From the NCBI GenBank assembly GCA_038326165.1, contig JBBQJT010000017.1, forward strand, positions 1-61,308: a DNA stretch of 61,308 nucleotides. Reading direction: 5' to 3'. The DNA is from JAEUUM01 sp038326165. GTDB lineage: Bacteria > Bacteroidota > Bacteroidia > Chitinophagales > Saprospiraceae. The position numbers and the translations under genes were made by a program. Positions 37,109-45,274 of this stretch are shown in pieces (position 1 is the first letter of the stretch; the number at the start of each line of letters is the position of its first letter). The notes under the pieces are model-generated. The model did not search any database. It was not told where the DNA came from and saw only the letters and a program-made list of their open reading frames with translations.

Positions 37109-37531
37109 CTACTCAGCCCAAATCAAACTTTGAATAGCGAGTTTGTAGCCTTTTAATCCTAATCCTACTATCAAGCCTTTGCATCTTGATGACAGAAATG
37201 ATTGATGGCGATATGTTTCCCTGCTGTAAACATTGCTGATGTGCACTTCGATGGTGCGTGCAGGAACAGATGCAACTGCATCTGCCAAGGCAAGTGATGT
37301 GTGTGAAAGTGCACCCGCATTGAGGACAATACCTTCAGACTCAAAACCCACTTCATGTATTTTATCAATCAATGCGCCTTCATGATTGGATTGAAAATAT
37401 TCGATTTCCACATCCGAAAATGTTCTGCGTAGTTTATCCAAGTAGGATTCGAATGATTCCCGACCGTAAATACCAGTTTCTCTTTGTCCCAATAAATTAA
37501 GATTGGGTCCGTTGATGATTGTGATTTTCAT
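37109..37531 (-). CDS. aroQ: 3-dehydroquinate dehydratase, type II
   Basis: Dehydrates 3-dehydroquinate to 3-dehydroshikimate, the third step of the shikimate pathway. The 140 residues show the family start INGPNLNLLGQRE, the catalytic Tyr in GIYGRES, NAGALSHTS in the active-site lid region, and VHISNVYSRE with the catalytic His. The protein normally forms a dodecamer. The gene begins five bases after the recQ stop, so the two are cotranscribed. The other shikimate genes in the window are aroA (52-54 kb) and aroB (56-57 kb). Confidence 0.96.
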   Translation of the reverse strand: MKITIINGPNLNLLGQRETGIYGRESFESYLDKLRRTFSDVEIEYFQSNHEGALIDKIHEVGFESEGIVLNAGALSHTSLALADAVASVPARTIEVHISNVYSRETYRHQSFLSSRCKGLIVGLGLKGYKLAIQSLIWAE

Positions 37532-37536
37532 CCCTA

Positions 37537-39753
37537 TTAATTTGCTACTTCTGATAAAAATTTCAATCGAACAAGCTTTATTTCATCAATGGTAATATCA
37601 TCTTCTTTCAACTCATTATAGGCTGAAAGAATACTATCGGTATTTGAATCCATGAAATAATTGTAGATATCCTCTCTATTGTATTCGTCAACTGAACTTT
37701 TGATGTAATAGTCCAAATTCAGCTTAACACCCGAGGCCACAATTGCATCTAGTTCATCATATAGCTCATCCATCTTTAGGTCATTGGAGCGAGCTATTTC
37801 CGGAAGCATTATTTTTCTATCGATTGATTGAATGATATTGATTTTTGTCTTGGACTTGTTGGCTACTTGTTTCACCAAGAAATCGTTAGGGCGCTCAATC
37901 TCATTGTCTTCAACATATTGAGCGATTAATTTTATGAAATCTGCCCCATATTTCTCAGCTTTACCTTTGCTCACACCAGTAATCATGGTCATATCATCTA
38001 TTGATACTGGATACTGTGTAGCCATATCTTGCAATGAAGGATCCTGAAATATGACATACGGAGGTAAACCTATTTGTTTGGAAAGCTTTTGACGTAAGCT
38101 CGTTAACATATTTAAAAGTGTCTCATCCAAGGTGGCAGTTTTACCTGTGCTTTCATCCCAATCACTGTCGTCCGCTTCAAATTTTTGATTGATCGATATC
38201 TGGTACTCATGGGGTTGCTCAATGAATTGAGTTCCCTTTTCAGTTAATTTCAAAAGGCCATATTGCTCAATGTCTTTTGAAATAAAATCACTGATTAATG
38301 CTTGACGTAAAATTGAAGACCAGAATATTTCGTCCTTTCCTTTCCCTGCACCAAACTCTTTGAGCTTTGTAAACTTGTAATCTTTCATCAACTTGGTTTC
38401 TTCGCCAAGCAAAAATTCTGTCACAGCTTTGAAAACAAATTGCTCACCCATCAGCTTGACTATTTTGAGTGCGAGCTGCATTTCGTCCTTCACTTCAAAT
38501 TTTTCTTTAGGATGTAGGCAGTTGTCACACATCTTGCCACAATTTTCAGCGTCGTAGGATTCACCGAAATAATGCAGTAAAAATTGTCGTCGGCATGCGC
38601 TTGTTTCAGAATAGGCCATTACCTCCTGAAGCAATTGTGCACCCATTTCACGTTCAGAAACAGGTTTGTCGCGAAGAAATTTTTCAAGTCTTAAAATATC
38701 TTTATCAGAATAAAATGCAAGGCATTTGCCATCCAATCCATCCCGTCCGGCTCTTCCAGTCTCTTGATAATAATTTTCAATGCTTTTAGGAATATCAAAA
38801 TGTATCACAAACCTGACATCCGGCTTGTCGATTCCCATTCCAAATGCAATGGTTGCCACAATAACATCAATATCCTGCATCAAGAAGGCATCTTGAGTTC
38901 TACTTCTGAGTTTGGGATCCAAACCTGCGTGATATGGCAATGATTTCACTCCATTTACTGAAAGCAGGTGGGATATTTCATCCGCATTTCTGCGACTTTG
39001 GACATAAACAATACCAGACTGATTCTTGTATTCATTGATCAAGGTCAACATGGTTTTGAGTGTTTGCTCCTTTTTCAACTTTGGCCTCACTTCATAAAAT
39101 AGATTCTCTCTGTTGAAAGAACTAATGAAGGTGGCTGAAGCATCCATGTTCAGTATCTTCAAGATATCCGATTGAACCTTAGGAGTAGCTGTAGCTGTGA
39201 GAGCAATAACTGGCAAGTCAGGATTGATTTCGTCAACCATTTGCCTTATTTTACGGTATTCAGGACGGAAGTCATGGCCCCATTCTGAAATACAGTGTGC
39301 TTCATCGACAGCAATAAAAGAGACGTTTATTTCACGCAAAAACTCCAAAGTATCTTCCTTGGTAAGTGTTTCAGGTGCAATGTAAAGCATCTTGGTTTTT
39401 TTGTCCGTGATGTCTTGTTTGACTTGTCTTATCTGTACTTTTGATAATGAAGAATTGAGGAAGTGAGCTACGGCGTCCTCTGAATTGTAACCTCTGATAG
39501 CATCAACTTGATTTTTCATCAATGCAATTAAAGGAGATATAATTATTGCAATACCATCTAAAATCAGGGCGGGCAACTGATAACACATTGATTTTCCGCC
39601 ACCTGTGGGCATGATTACAAAAGTGTTGTTGCCATTAATAATGGATGAAAGAATGGCTTCTTGATTTCCCTTAAAATGATCAAACCCAAAATACTGGTGC
39701 AGCTCTTGTGAAAGATCGTAAGAATGATGTACCCCTAACATTTTTTGTTTCAT
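37537..39753 (-). CDS. recQ: ATP-dependent DNA helicase RecQ
   Basis: A 3'-5' helicase for recombination and fork repair. The 738 residues comprise two RecA-like lobes with motif I PTGGGKSMCYQ (about 50-60), the DEAH box in VDEAHCISEWGHDFR, and motif VI QETGRAGRDG. A zinc-binding domain with Cys residues follows (CRRQFLLHYFGE ... CGKMCDNC), then a winged helix and an HRDC domain near 545-620 (LPPYVIFQDPSLQDMA). A further C-terminal helical extension of about 110 residues is typical of Bacteroidota RecQ. Start at the first ATG (39753); a second ATG four codons later is equally possible. First gene of the recQ-aroQ operon. Confidence 0.95.
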   Translation of the reverse strand: MKQKMLGVHHSYDLSQELHQYFGFDHFKGNQEAILSSIINGNNTFVIMPTGGGKSMCYQLPALILDGIAIIISPLIALMKNQVDAIRGYNSEDAVAHFLNSSLSKVQIRQVKQDITDKKTKMLYIAPETLTKEDTLEFLREINVSFIAVDEAHCISEWGHDFRPEYRKIRQMVDEINPDLPVIALTATATPKVQSDILKILNMDASATFISSFNRENLFYEVRPKLKKEQTLKTMLTLINEYKNQSGIVYVQSRRNADEISHLLSVNGVKSLPYHAGLDPKLRSRTQDAFLMQDIDVIVATIAFGMGIDKPDVRFVIHFDIPKSIENYYQETGRAGRDGLDGKCLAFYSDKDILRLEKFLRDKPVSEREMGAQLLQEVMAYSETSACRRQFLLHYFGESYDAENCGKMCDNCLHPKEKFEVKDEMQLALKIVKLMGEQFVFKAVTEFLLGEETKLMKDYKFTKLKEFGAGKGKDEIFWSSILRQALISDFISKDIEQYGLLKLTEKGTQFIEQPHEYQISINQKFEADDSDWDESTGKTATLDETLLNMLTSLRQKLSKQIGLPPYVIFQDPSLQDMATQYPVSIDDMTMITGVSKGKAEKYGADFIKLIAQYVEDNEIERPNDFLVKQVANKSKTKINIIQSIDRKIMLPEIARSNDLKMDELYDELDAIVASGVKLNLDYYIKSSVDEYNREDIYNYFMDSNTDSILSAYNELKEDDITIDEIKLVRLKFLSEVAN

Positions 39754-39906
39754 TATATGAAGTAAACTATATCGTTAATTAAATTTTTCCTCCAAAGACG
39801 CTTTAGAGAGAGTCTTGAAGTACCAAACCTAAAAATAAGGATCTTTTATGATTTAAAGGCAATTAATCTATTCATAAAATGTAAAAAAAAGCACCAATAG
39901 ATGTAG

Positions 39907-39914
39907 TACTTTTG
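39907..39914 (+). promoter_or_regulatory. -7 promoter element of kdsD
   Basis: TACTTTTG fits TAnnTTTG and lies 49 bases before the kdsD ATG. A -33 TTG is not obvious. Confidence 0.4.
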
Positions 39915-39963
39915 CCAATCTTTCTATCCCTAAATTTGGGGACGCGAAAATACATAATATTTT

Positions 39964-40932
39964 ATGGAAAATCAAGACCTCATTAAAAAAATTGCTTCAG
40001 AAACCATCAAAATTGAAGCAAATGCATTAAATGGCCTGATAAATTCGATAAATAACTCATTTGTTGAAGCTGTTTTGTCCATTTTTAAAACTTCAGGCAG
40101 GTTGGTCGTGACTGGCATTGGCAAAAGTGCGATCGTTGGGCAGAAAATAGTTGCCACCATGAATTCGACTGGTACTCCAAGCCTCTTCATGCATGCAGCT
40201 GATGCAATACATGGCGACTTGGGCATGATACGACAGGAAGATGTTGTAATGTGTATTTCCAAAAGCGGAGATACACCAGAGATCAAAGTATTATCTCCAA
40301 TGTTGAAACAACTGGGCAGTAAACTGATTGCCATGACCGCGAATGAAAATAGCTATCTGGCCTCAATTTCTGATTATTTAGTACATACCCCTTGCGATCA
40401 AGAAGCAGATCCCAATAACCTCGCGCCAACTACTTCAACCACCCTACAAATGGTCATGGGTGATGCTATGGCAGTAGCTTTGTTGTCAATGAGGGGATTT
40501 ACTCCTACAGATTTTGCAACTTATCATCCGGGTGGGTCCTTGGGAAAGCAATTGTACCTGAGGGTTCATGACCTGGTGATCAAAAATGAAAAACCAAGCG
40601 TCACTGCGGAAACGCCTTGGAAGGAAGTGCTTTATGAAATTTCTTCGAAGCGTTTAGGCGCTACAGCTGTGGTTGATGATCGTGAAATGGTTATCGGAAT
40701 CATTACAGATGGTGATTTGAGGAGAAATTTTGAAAACGGTAATTTTATAAATGAACCAAAGGCCAAAGATTTTATGTCGGCTTCACCTAAGTCCTTAGAT
40801 TCTAATGAAATGGCAGCCGAAGCCCTCAAGATAATGCGGCTTAACAGTATTTCGCAACTCATTGTAACCAAGAATGGTATCTATGCCGGAATGATTCATG
40901 TGCACGATTTATTGCGCGAGGGCCTTGTTTGA
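39964..40932 (+). CDS. kdsD: D-arabinose 5-phosphate isomerase (KpsF/GutQ family)
   Basis: Interconverts ribulose 5-phosphate and arabinose 5-phosphate, the first step towards Kdo in lipopolysaccharide. The 322 residues contain an N-terminal SIS domain (GIGKSAIVGQKIVATMNSTG at about 53-72; CISKSGDTPE near 99-108; HPGGSLGKQLY near 181) and two CBS domains (LGATAVVDDREMVIGIITDGDL; LRLNSISQLIVTKNG-type). The family motif often reads GKSGHIG; here it reads GKSAIVG, a moderate variation. It appears to be a single-gene unit with its own -7 box. Its presence argues for an outer membrane with Kdo-containing lipid. Confidence 0.93.
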   Translation: MENQDLIKKIASETIKIEANALNGLINSINNSFVEAVLSIFKTSGRLVVTGIGKSAIVGQKIVATMNSTGTPSLFMHAADAIHGDLGMIRQEDVVMCISKSGDTPEIKVLSPMLKQLGSKLIAMTANENSYLASISDYLVHTPCDQEADPNNLAPTTSTTLQMVMGDAMAVALLSMRGFTPTDFATYHPGGSLGKQLYLRVHDLVIKNEKPSVTAETPWKEVLYEISSKRLGATAVVDDREMVIGIITDGDLRRNFENGNFINEPKAKDFMSASPKSLDSNEMAAEALKIMRLNSISQLIVTKNGIYAGMIHVHDLLREGLV

Positions 40933-41008
40933 ATAATTTGCTGTTAATATTTTGGAGCAAAACAGCATTAGTCTTGATATTTTCGTTAGTTATTCCAGAG
41001 AAATTACT

Positions 41009-41016
41009 TAATTTTG
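41009..41016 (+). promoter_or_regulatory. Promoter of the bamD operon, giving a near-leaderless mRNA
   Basis: TAATTTTG fits the -7 consensus and ends only seven bases before the ATG of bamD. The usual start point, five to eight bases after the box, would fall at or next to the start codon, so the mRNA would have almost no leader. Confidence 0.5.
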
Positions 41017-41023
41017 CACTCCT

Positions 41024-41833
41024 ATGCATAAACTGCAGCTCAAGTCTTTCCTATTCGCTCTGATTTTGATGAGCTTTTTCTCTTGCAAAAACGAATTTGA
41101 GAAGATTCGTACCAGCGGAGATGTGGACAAAATCTACAAAAAGGGTGTGCAGCTTTATGACAAAGGGGAGTATTCAAAGGCTCAATCATTGTTCGAATTG
41201 GTGTTGAGCAATTTTAGAGGAAAGGAAGAGGCTGAGCAACTTTACTACAAGTATGCATACACGCACTTCTACCTCAACAATTACCTTTTATCAGCTTATT
41301 ACTTCAAATCGGCATCCAATATTTTTCAAACTGGGTCGAATAAAGAGGAGTGTGACTTCATGGCTGCATTCAGCAATTACAAATTGTCACCTGATTACAA
41401 GTTGGATCAAACAGAAACTTTAAAAGCCATAGACGGCTTTCAGGCTTTCATCAACATTTACCCAGAAAGCGAACGCGTGGTAGAATGTAATAACCTGATT
41501 GACGAACTGCGCAAAAAAATGGCACACAAAGAAGACGAGCAGGCCAAGTTGTATTTTAACATCAAACAGTATCAATCTGCTATCAATTCTTACAATAATT
41601 TGTTAAATGACTACCCAGATATAACAGATCGCGAACAACTGCGTTTCATGATTATCAGGTCCTATTATTTGTGGGCAGAGAACAGCTTCGCTACAAAACA
41701 AGCCGACCGATTCAAATTGATGCTAGCCAAATATGAAGAATTTGTCAATAAGTACCCAAAAAGTAAATACCTGCGCAACGCAAGAGAATTTGCGAAAAGT
41801 GCCAAACTCAAACTAAAAGAATTAGAAACATAA
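41024..41833 (+). CDS. bamD: Outer-membrane assembly lipoprotein BamD
   Basis: A component of the BAM complex, which inserts beta-barrels into the outer membrane. The 269 residues start with a lipoprotein signal (FLFALILMSFFSC, lipid Cys21). The mature part holds about five TPR-like helix pairs, such as YKKGVQLYDKGEYSKAQSLF and KLYFNIKQYQSAINSYNNLL, which is the usual BamD build. The neighbours agree: rpoZ starts inside the bamD stop (TAATG), followed by coaBC and porD, an order conserved in Bacteroidota. Confidence 0.9.
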   Translation: MHKLQLKSFLFALILMSFFSCKNEFEKIRTSGDVDKIYKKGVQLYDKGEYSKAQSLFELVLSNFRGKEEAEQLYYKYAYTHFYLNNYLLSAYYFKSASNIFQTGSNKEECDFMAAFSNYKLSPDYKLDQTETLKAIDGFQAFINIYPESERVVECNNLIDELRKKMAHKEDEQAKLYFNIKQYQSAINSYNNLLNDYPDITDREQLRFMIIRSYYLWAENSFATKQADRFKLMLAKYEEFVNKYPKSKYLRNAREFAKSAKLKLKELET

Positions 41834-42171
41834 TGGATATAAAAACACAAGTTCAAGGTCTTGACCCGAATGTTCAAGCGAGAAACATTACTGATATTGC
41901 AGGTAGAACTGGTAATATCTACGAGGCTGTTTCAATCATTGCTAAAAGAGCAAATCAACTTGCTGTGAATATCAAGCAAGAACTGCACAACAAGTTGGAG
42001 GAGTTTGCTGTAGCTTCTGATACCATCGAAGAGGTTCAAGAAAACAAGGAGCAGATAGAAATCTCTAAATTTTACGAGAAACTTCCAAATCCTGTTATTA
42101 TTGCCATCAATGAATATGTGGATCACCAAATCCACCACCACTACAAGGAAACTGACGAAGAAAATCGTTAA
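41833..42171 (+). CDS. rpoZ: RNA polymerase omega subunit, Bacteroidota type
   Basis: A 112-residue Rpb6/omega-like protein that supports assembly of the beta-prime subunit. The conserved segment GRTGNIYEAVSIIAKRANQL is at about residues 24-43, matching the omega helix region, and is followed by an acidic, Glu-rich half. Its start codon overlaps the bamD stop by one base and coaBC follows 24 bases later, the usual Bacteroidota order. The C-terminal half (EYVDHQIHHHYKETD) is typical of the phylum. Confidence 0.9.
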   Translation: MDIKTQVQGLDPNVQARNITDIAGRTGNIYEAVSIIAKRANQLAVNIKQELHNKLEEFAVASDTIEEVQENKEQIEISKFYEKLPNPVIIAINEYVDHQIHHHYKETDEENR

Positions 42172-42195
42172 TTCAACCGTTTTACACGGAATAAT

Positions 42196-43401
42196 ATGTT
42201 AAGTGGCAAAAAAATTTTGCTGGGTGTAACTGGTAGTATTGCGGCTTACAAAGCTGTTTTATTGGTGCGGTTGCTTCAAAAATCTGGAGCAGATGTACAA
42301 GTGATTGCCACAAAAGATGCTCTGGATTTCGTTGGAGCCATCAGCTTTCAATCCTTAACGCGCAAGCCAGTCCATTCTCAATTGACCAATGAAGATTCAT
42401 GGAACAATCATGTAGAATTGGGTTTGTGGGCTGATGCTTATATCATTTACCCTATTACAGCCAACACCATTGCCAAATTATGCAATGGCATGTGTGACAA
42501 TATGATCACAGCTGCCTATTTATCATCAAGATGTCCCGTTTTTATTGCTCCTGCAATGGACCTTGATATGTGGAAACATCCATCAACTCAAAGGAATATT
42601 AAAAGACTGATTGGTGATGGTTGTAGGATCATTCCTCCTACAACGGGTGAACTTGCAAGTGGACTCGTTGGAGAAGGCAGGGTGGATGAACCAGAATCAG
42701 CATTGGTCTTTTTAGAGCGGTACTTCCAATCCACTCAATCATTGAAGGGTAAAAAAATACTCGTTACAGCGGGACCAACTCATGAAGCCATTGATCCTGT
42801 AAGATTTATTGGAAACAGGTCAAGTGGAAAAATGGGTATTGCTATAGCAGAACATGCACTTGCTTCAGGTGCAGACGTGACTCTGATATTGGGTCCTGCT
42901 TCAGCCAAAGTGACCAGAACTGATCTAAAAGTTGTAAAAGTCGAATCGGCACAACAAATGTATGACGCTGCCATTTCAATTTTCGATCAAATGGATGCCG
43001 CAATCCTCTCAGCGGCTGTTGCTGACTACAGGCCCGCCGAGGCAGCAACTCAAAAGATCAAAAAATCATCTGAATCACTTCAAATTGAGCTGGTTAAAAC
43101 CCCTGATATTGCCGGAGACTTGGGCAAACTTAAAAAGCCAAACCAAATATTGATTGGTTTTGCCTTAGAAACTGAAAATGGTGAATTAAATGCCCTTTCT
43201 AAACTAGAGCGAAAGAATTTGGATGGAATTGTGTTGAATATTGCCACCGAGCCAGGTGTAGGTTTTGTTTATGATACCAATAAGGTAACATTTTACGGGA
43301 AAAACAATATTAAGAAAGAATTTGAGTTAAAGAGCAAAACAGATGTAGCGATTGATATCATTCAATGGCTTGCTGATTTGTTAAAAAATAATCTTGCATG
43401 A
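42196..43401 (+). CDS. coaBC: Bifunctional phosphopantothenoylcysteine decarboxylase / phosphopantothenate-cysteine ligase
   Basis: Carries out two steps of coenzyme A synthesis: ligation of phosphopantothenate with cysteine, then decarboxylation. The 401 residues have the FMN-dependent decarboxylase half (GVTGSIAAYKAV near the start, PAMDLDMWKHPS near 119) and the ligase half (TAGPTHEAIDPVRFIGNRSSGKMG near 193-216; AAVADYRP near 275; KTPDIAGDLG). Length and order are standard. It lies in the bamD operon and its stop overlaps the porD start (ATGA). Confidence 0.96.
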   Translation: MLSGKKILLGVTGSIAAYKAVLLVRLLQKSGADVQVIATKDALDFVGAISFQSLTRKPVHSQLTNEDSWNNHVELGLWADAYIIYPITANTIAKLCNGMCDNMITAAYLSSRCPVFIAPAMDLDMWKHPSTQRNIKRLIGDGCRIIPPTTGELASGLVGEGRVDEPESALVFLERYFQSTQSLKGKKILVTAGPTHEAIDPVRFIGNRSSGKMGIAIAEHALASGADVTLILGPASAKVTRTDLKVVKVESAQQMYDAAISIFDQMDAAILSAAVADYRPAEAATQKIKKSSESLQIELVKTPDIAGDLGKLKKPNQILIGFALETENGELNALSKLERKNLDGIVLNIATEPGVGFVYDTNKVTFYGKNNIKKEFELKSKTDVAIDIIQWLADLLKNNLA

Positions 43402-44300
43402 AATATTTTATCCTATTGACATCTGTTCTTTTTTTCGTCAGTAATTTACAAGCCCAAGAGTTTGTGACTACTGTTACGATCAATACGCCAAAACTACAAA
43501 CTACTGACCCAAAAGTGTTTCAAACGCTTCAGCAGACCATCAAAGAGTTCATGAATAATCAAACGTGGACTGACCAAACCTACGAGAACTTTGAGCGAAT
43601 TAAAGTAAATTTTACCATCAATATTCGTGAGGAGGTCAATGCGAATACATTTAAGGGTGACTTATATGTTCAAATGACACGACCAGTTTTTGGATCAGAT
43701 TATGAAACCCCGGTATTTTCAGTAGTCGATAAAGATTTTGCTTTTTCGTATGAGCAGTTTCAACCGCTCCAATTTTCGCGTGGTGTATTTGTTGACAATT
43801 TAAGTGCCATGTTGGCCTTTTATGCCTTTTTCATGTTGGGACAAGATGCAGACACTTTTACTTCACTCAGTGGCGAAACATATTACTTAGCGGCTCAAGA
43901 AATATTGAACAATGTACCTAGAGGTGTATCAGCAAATTTTACAGGTTGGCTCTCGGTGGACGGAAACAGAACCCGTTATTTTCAACTCGAGAACGCACTG
44001 AATCCAGGTATGAGAGCAGTGAGACAAGGCATGTATGATTATCATCGAAAAGGTCTGGACTTGATGTCTTCTGATCCTATTACTGCAAGAGCGAATATGC
44101 TTAAGGGACTGGAACTGTGTGAGGCTGTCAACAAGTCCTATCCCAATAGTATGGTAATTCAATTATTGGGTTCAACCAAAGCGAATGAAATCATCAATGT
44201 CTTCAAAGGTGGCGATCAAACTCAAAGAGCAAAAGTTACTCAAATAATGAGCAAACTGGATCCTGCAGGTTCTCAGAGATATCTTCAATTGGCGTTTTGA
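43398..44300 (+). CDS. porD: Type IX secretion system protein PorD (DUF4835)
   Basis: A 300-residue exported protein needed for T9SS function in species where the family has been studied. A signal peptide (FILLTSVLFFVSNLQA) is followed by the DUF4835 sequence, with the conserved blocks QTWTDQTYENFERIKVNFTI and YFMLGQ-like YAFFMLGQDADTF, and the C-terminal MSKLDPAGSQRYLQL. The start overlaps the coaBC stop by four bases. In many Bacteroidota recN follows; here a membrane protein gene takes that place. The T9SS cargo proteins in this window fit its presence. Confidence 0.9.
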   Translation: MKYFILLTSVLFFVSNLQAQEFVTTVTINTPKLQTTDPKVFQTLQQTIKEFMNNQTWTDQTYENFERIKVNFTINIREEVNANTFKGDLYVQMTRPVFGSDYETPVFSVVDKDFAFSYEQFQPLQFSRGVFVDNLSAMLAFYAFFMLGQDADTFTSLSGETYYLAAQEILNNVPRGVSANFTGWLSVDGNRTRYFQLENALNPGMRAVRQGMYDYHRKGLDLMSSDPITARANMLKGLELCEAVNKSYPNSMVIQLLGSTKANEIINVFKGGDQTQRAKVTQIMSKLDPAGSQRYLQLAF

Positions 44301-44302
44301 TG

Positions 44303-44330
44303 TTGACATAAAATTTTTCCATTAACTTTG
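44303..44330 (+). promoter_or_regulatory. Promoter of the small membrane protein gene
   Basis: TTG at 44303-44305 and TAACTTTG at 44323-44330, spaced by 17 bases, match the Bacteroidota promoter form. The ATG at 44349 lies 18 bases downstream. Confidence 0.6.
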
Positions 44331-44348
44331 GGGAAATTCTAAGCAGCC

Positions 44349-44876
44349 ATGACTTTAAGGGATTTATTCGACTCCGTTCAAGCACAGCCTTTTTGGGCAG
44401 TAGTGCTATTTCTAATGATTCCTTTAACCGCTTTTCTATTGGCTTGGAGCGCCAATGACAAAGGAGGAAGTTCGCCCTGGAAATATATTTTTGCATTCTT
44501 GATCTATCTTACTTCAATTCCGGGGATACTTTCACTGGCTTTTAACTTGTATTTATTTCTGTTTGAAAGAAAAAGTATATTCGATGCTAACCTGGTCCTT
44601 CAGGTTCTTCCGATTTTGAGTATGGTTTTTACCCTTCAAGTGATAAAATATTATGTGCCACTAAACCTAATTCCTGGTTTTAAGAAACTCTCAGGATTGT
44701 TTATGGTTATTTTTATTACCATTTGCATCATGTGGTTTGCGGACCGAACGCATATCTATGCTATTGCCTTCCTTGGCTTTGGGCAAGTGCTTTTGATTTT
44801 TCTGATCTTATTGGCAGGAGTTTATTACGGTTGGACCTTGATGACCAAAAGTTCGAAAACCTCAATAACCGAATAG
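44349..44876 (+). CDS. Integral membrane protein of unknown function
   Basis: A 175-residue protein with about five hydrophobic segments: 14-34 (FWAVVLFLMIPLTAFLLA), 43-68, 83-100, 112-130 and 135-160. Short polar loops carry a few charges, and the C-terminal tail is cytoplasmic in character (TKSSKTSITE). I do not recognise a named family. It has its own promoter and stands between porD and the minus-strand peptidase cluster. No catalytic residues stand out. Confidence 0.75.
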   Translation: MTLRDLFDSVQAQPFWAVVLFLMIPLTAFLLAWSANDKGGSSPWKYIFAFLIYLTSIPGILSLAFNLYLFLFERKSIFDANLVLQVLPILSMVFTLQVIKYYVPLNLIPGFKKLSGLFMVIFITICIMWFADRTHIYAIAFLGFGQVLLIFLILLAGVYYGWTLMTKSSKTSITE

Positions 44877-45055
44877 CGATACAGCTTTCCCTTTGTAAAA
44901 TGATGTGACAGTAGAAAGTAATTTGTATCTGTCATGGAAACTTCATGAGCCTGTAAAAAACGAAACTGAATATGAAATTATAACCAATTTAGGCAAATGC
45001 ATATTTCATGCTGCCATAGAGTGATCATTTCACGTTCCTAAAGAAGCAAATGAAA

Positions 45056-45187
45056 TCAATTAAAGTCTTGGGCTGAACCTCGCATAAACAGCATAGCAAT
45101 TACTGCCACCAAAAGGACCATAGTTATAACGAAGTAAACTAAACAATTTCCTTTCCAGGGTGCAACTTCTTGATTACCGTGACTCAT
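45056..45187 (-). CDS. 43-residue single-pass membrane peptide
   Basis: A short gene that ordinary ORF cut-offs would miss. It encodes a polar start (MSHGNQEVAPWKGN), one transmembrane helix at about residues 16-35 (LVYFVITMVLLVAVIAMLF) and a short tail (MRGSAQDFN). Support comes from a promoter-like pair just upstream: TACATTTG at 45220-45213 on the minus strand, with TTTG 21 bases further up, giving a leader of about 20 bases. The gene lies downstream of the aminopeptidase gene on the same strand but seems to have its own promoter. Function unknown; small membrane peptides often modulate larger membrane proteins. Confidence 0.55.
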   Translation of the reverse strand: MSHGNQEVAPWKGNCLVYFVITMVLLVAVIAMLFMRGSAQDFN

Positions 45188-45212
45188 CTCAAATTTATTT
45201 TAAATTGGTCTG

Positions 45213-45245
45213 CAAATGTAATGTATTTCATTTAAAGGAAACAAA
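45213..45245 (-). promoter_or_regulatory. Promoter of the 43-residue membrane peptide gene
   Basis: Read on the minus strand: TTTG (45245-45242), 21 bases, TACATTTG (45220-45213). A second TAAATTTG lies at 45197-45190, too close to the ATG to serve it normally. Confidence 0.5.
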
Positions 45246-45274
45246 CCTTTAAGGCATCAGATTCTAAAAAAATA

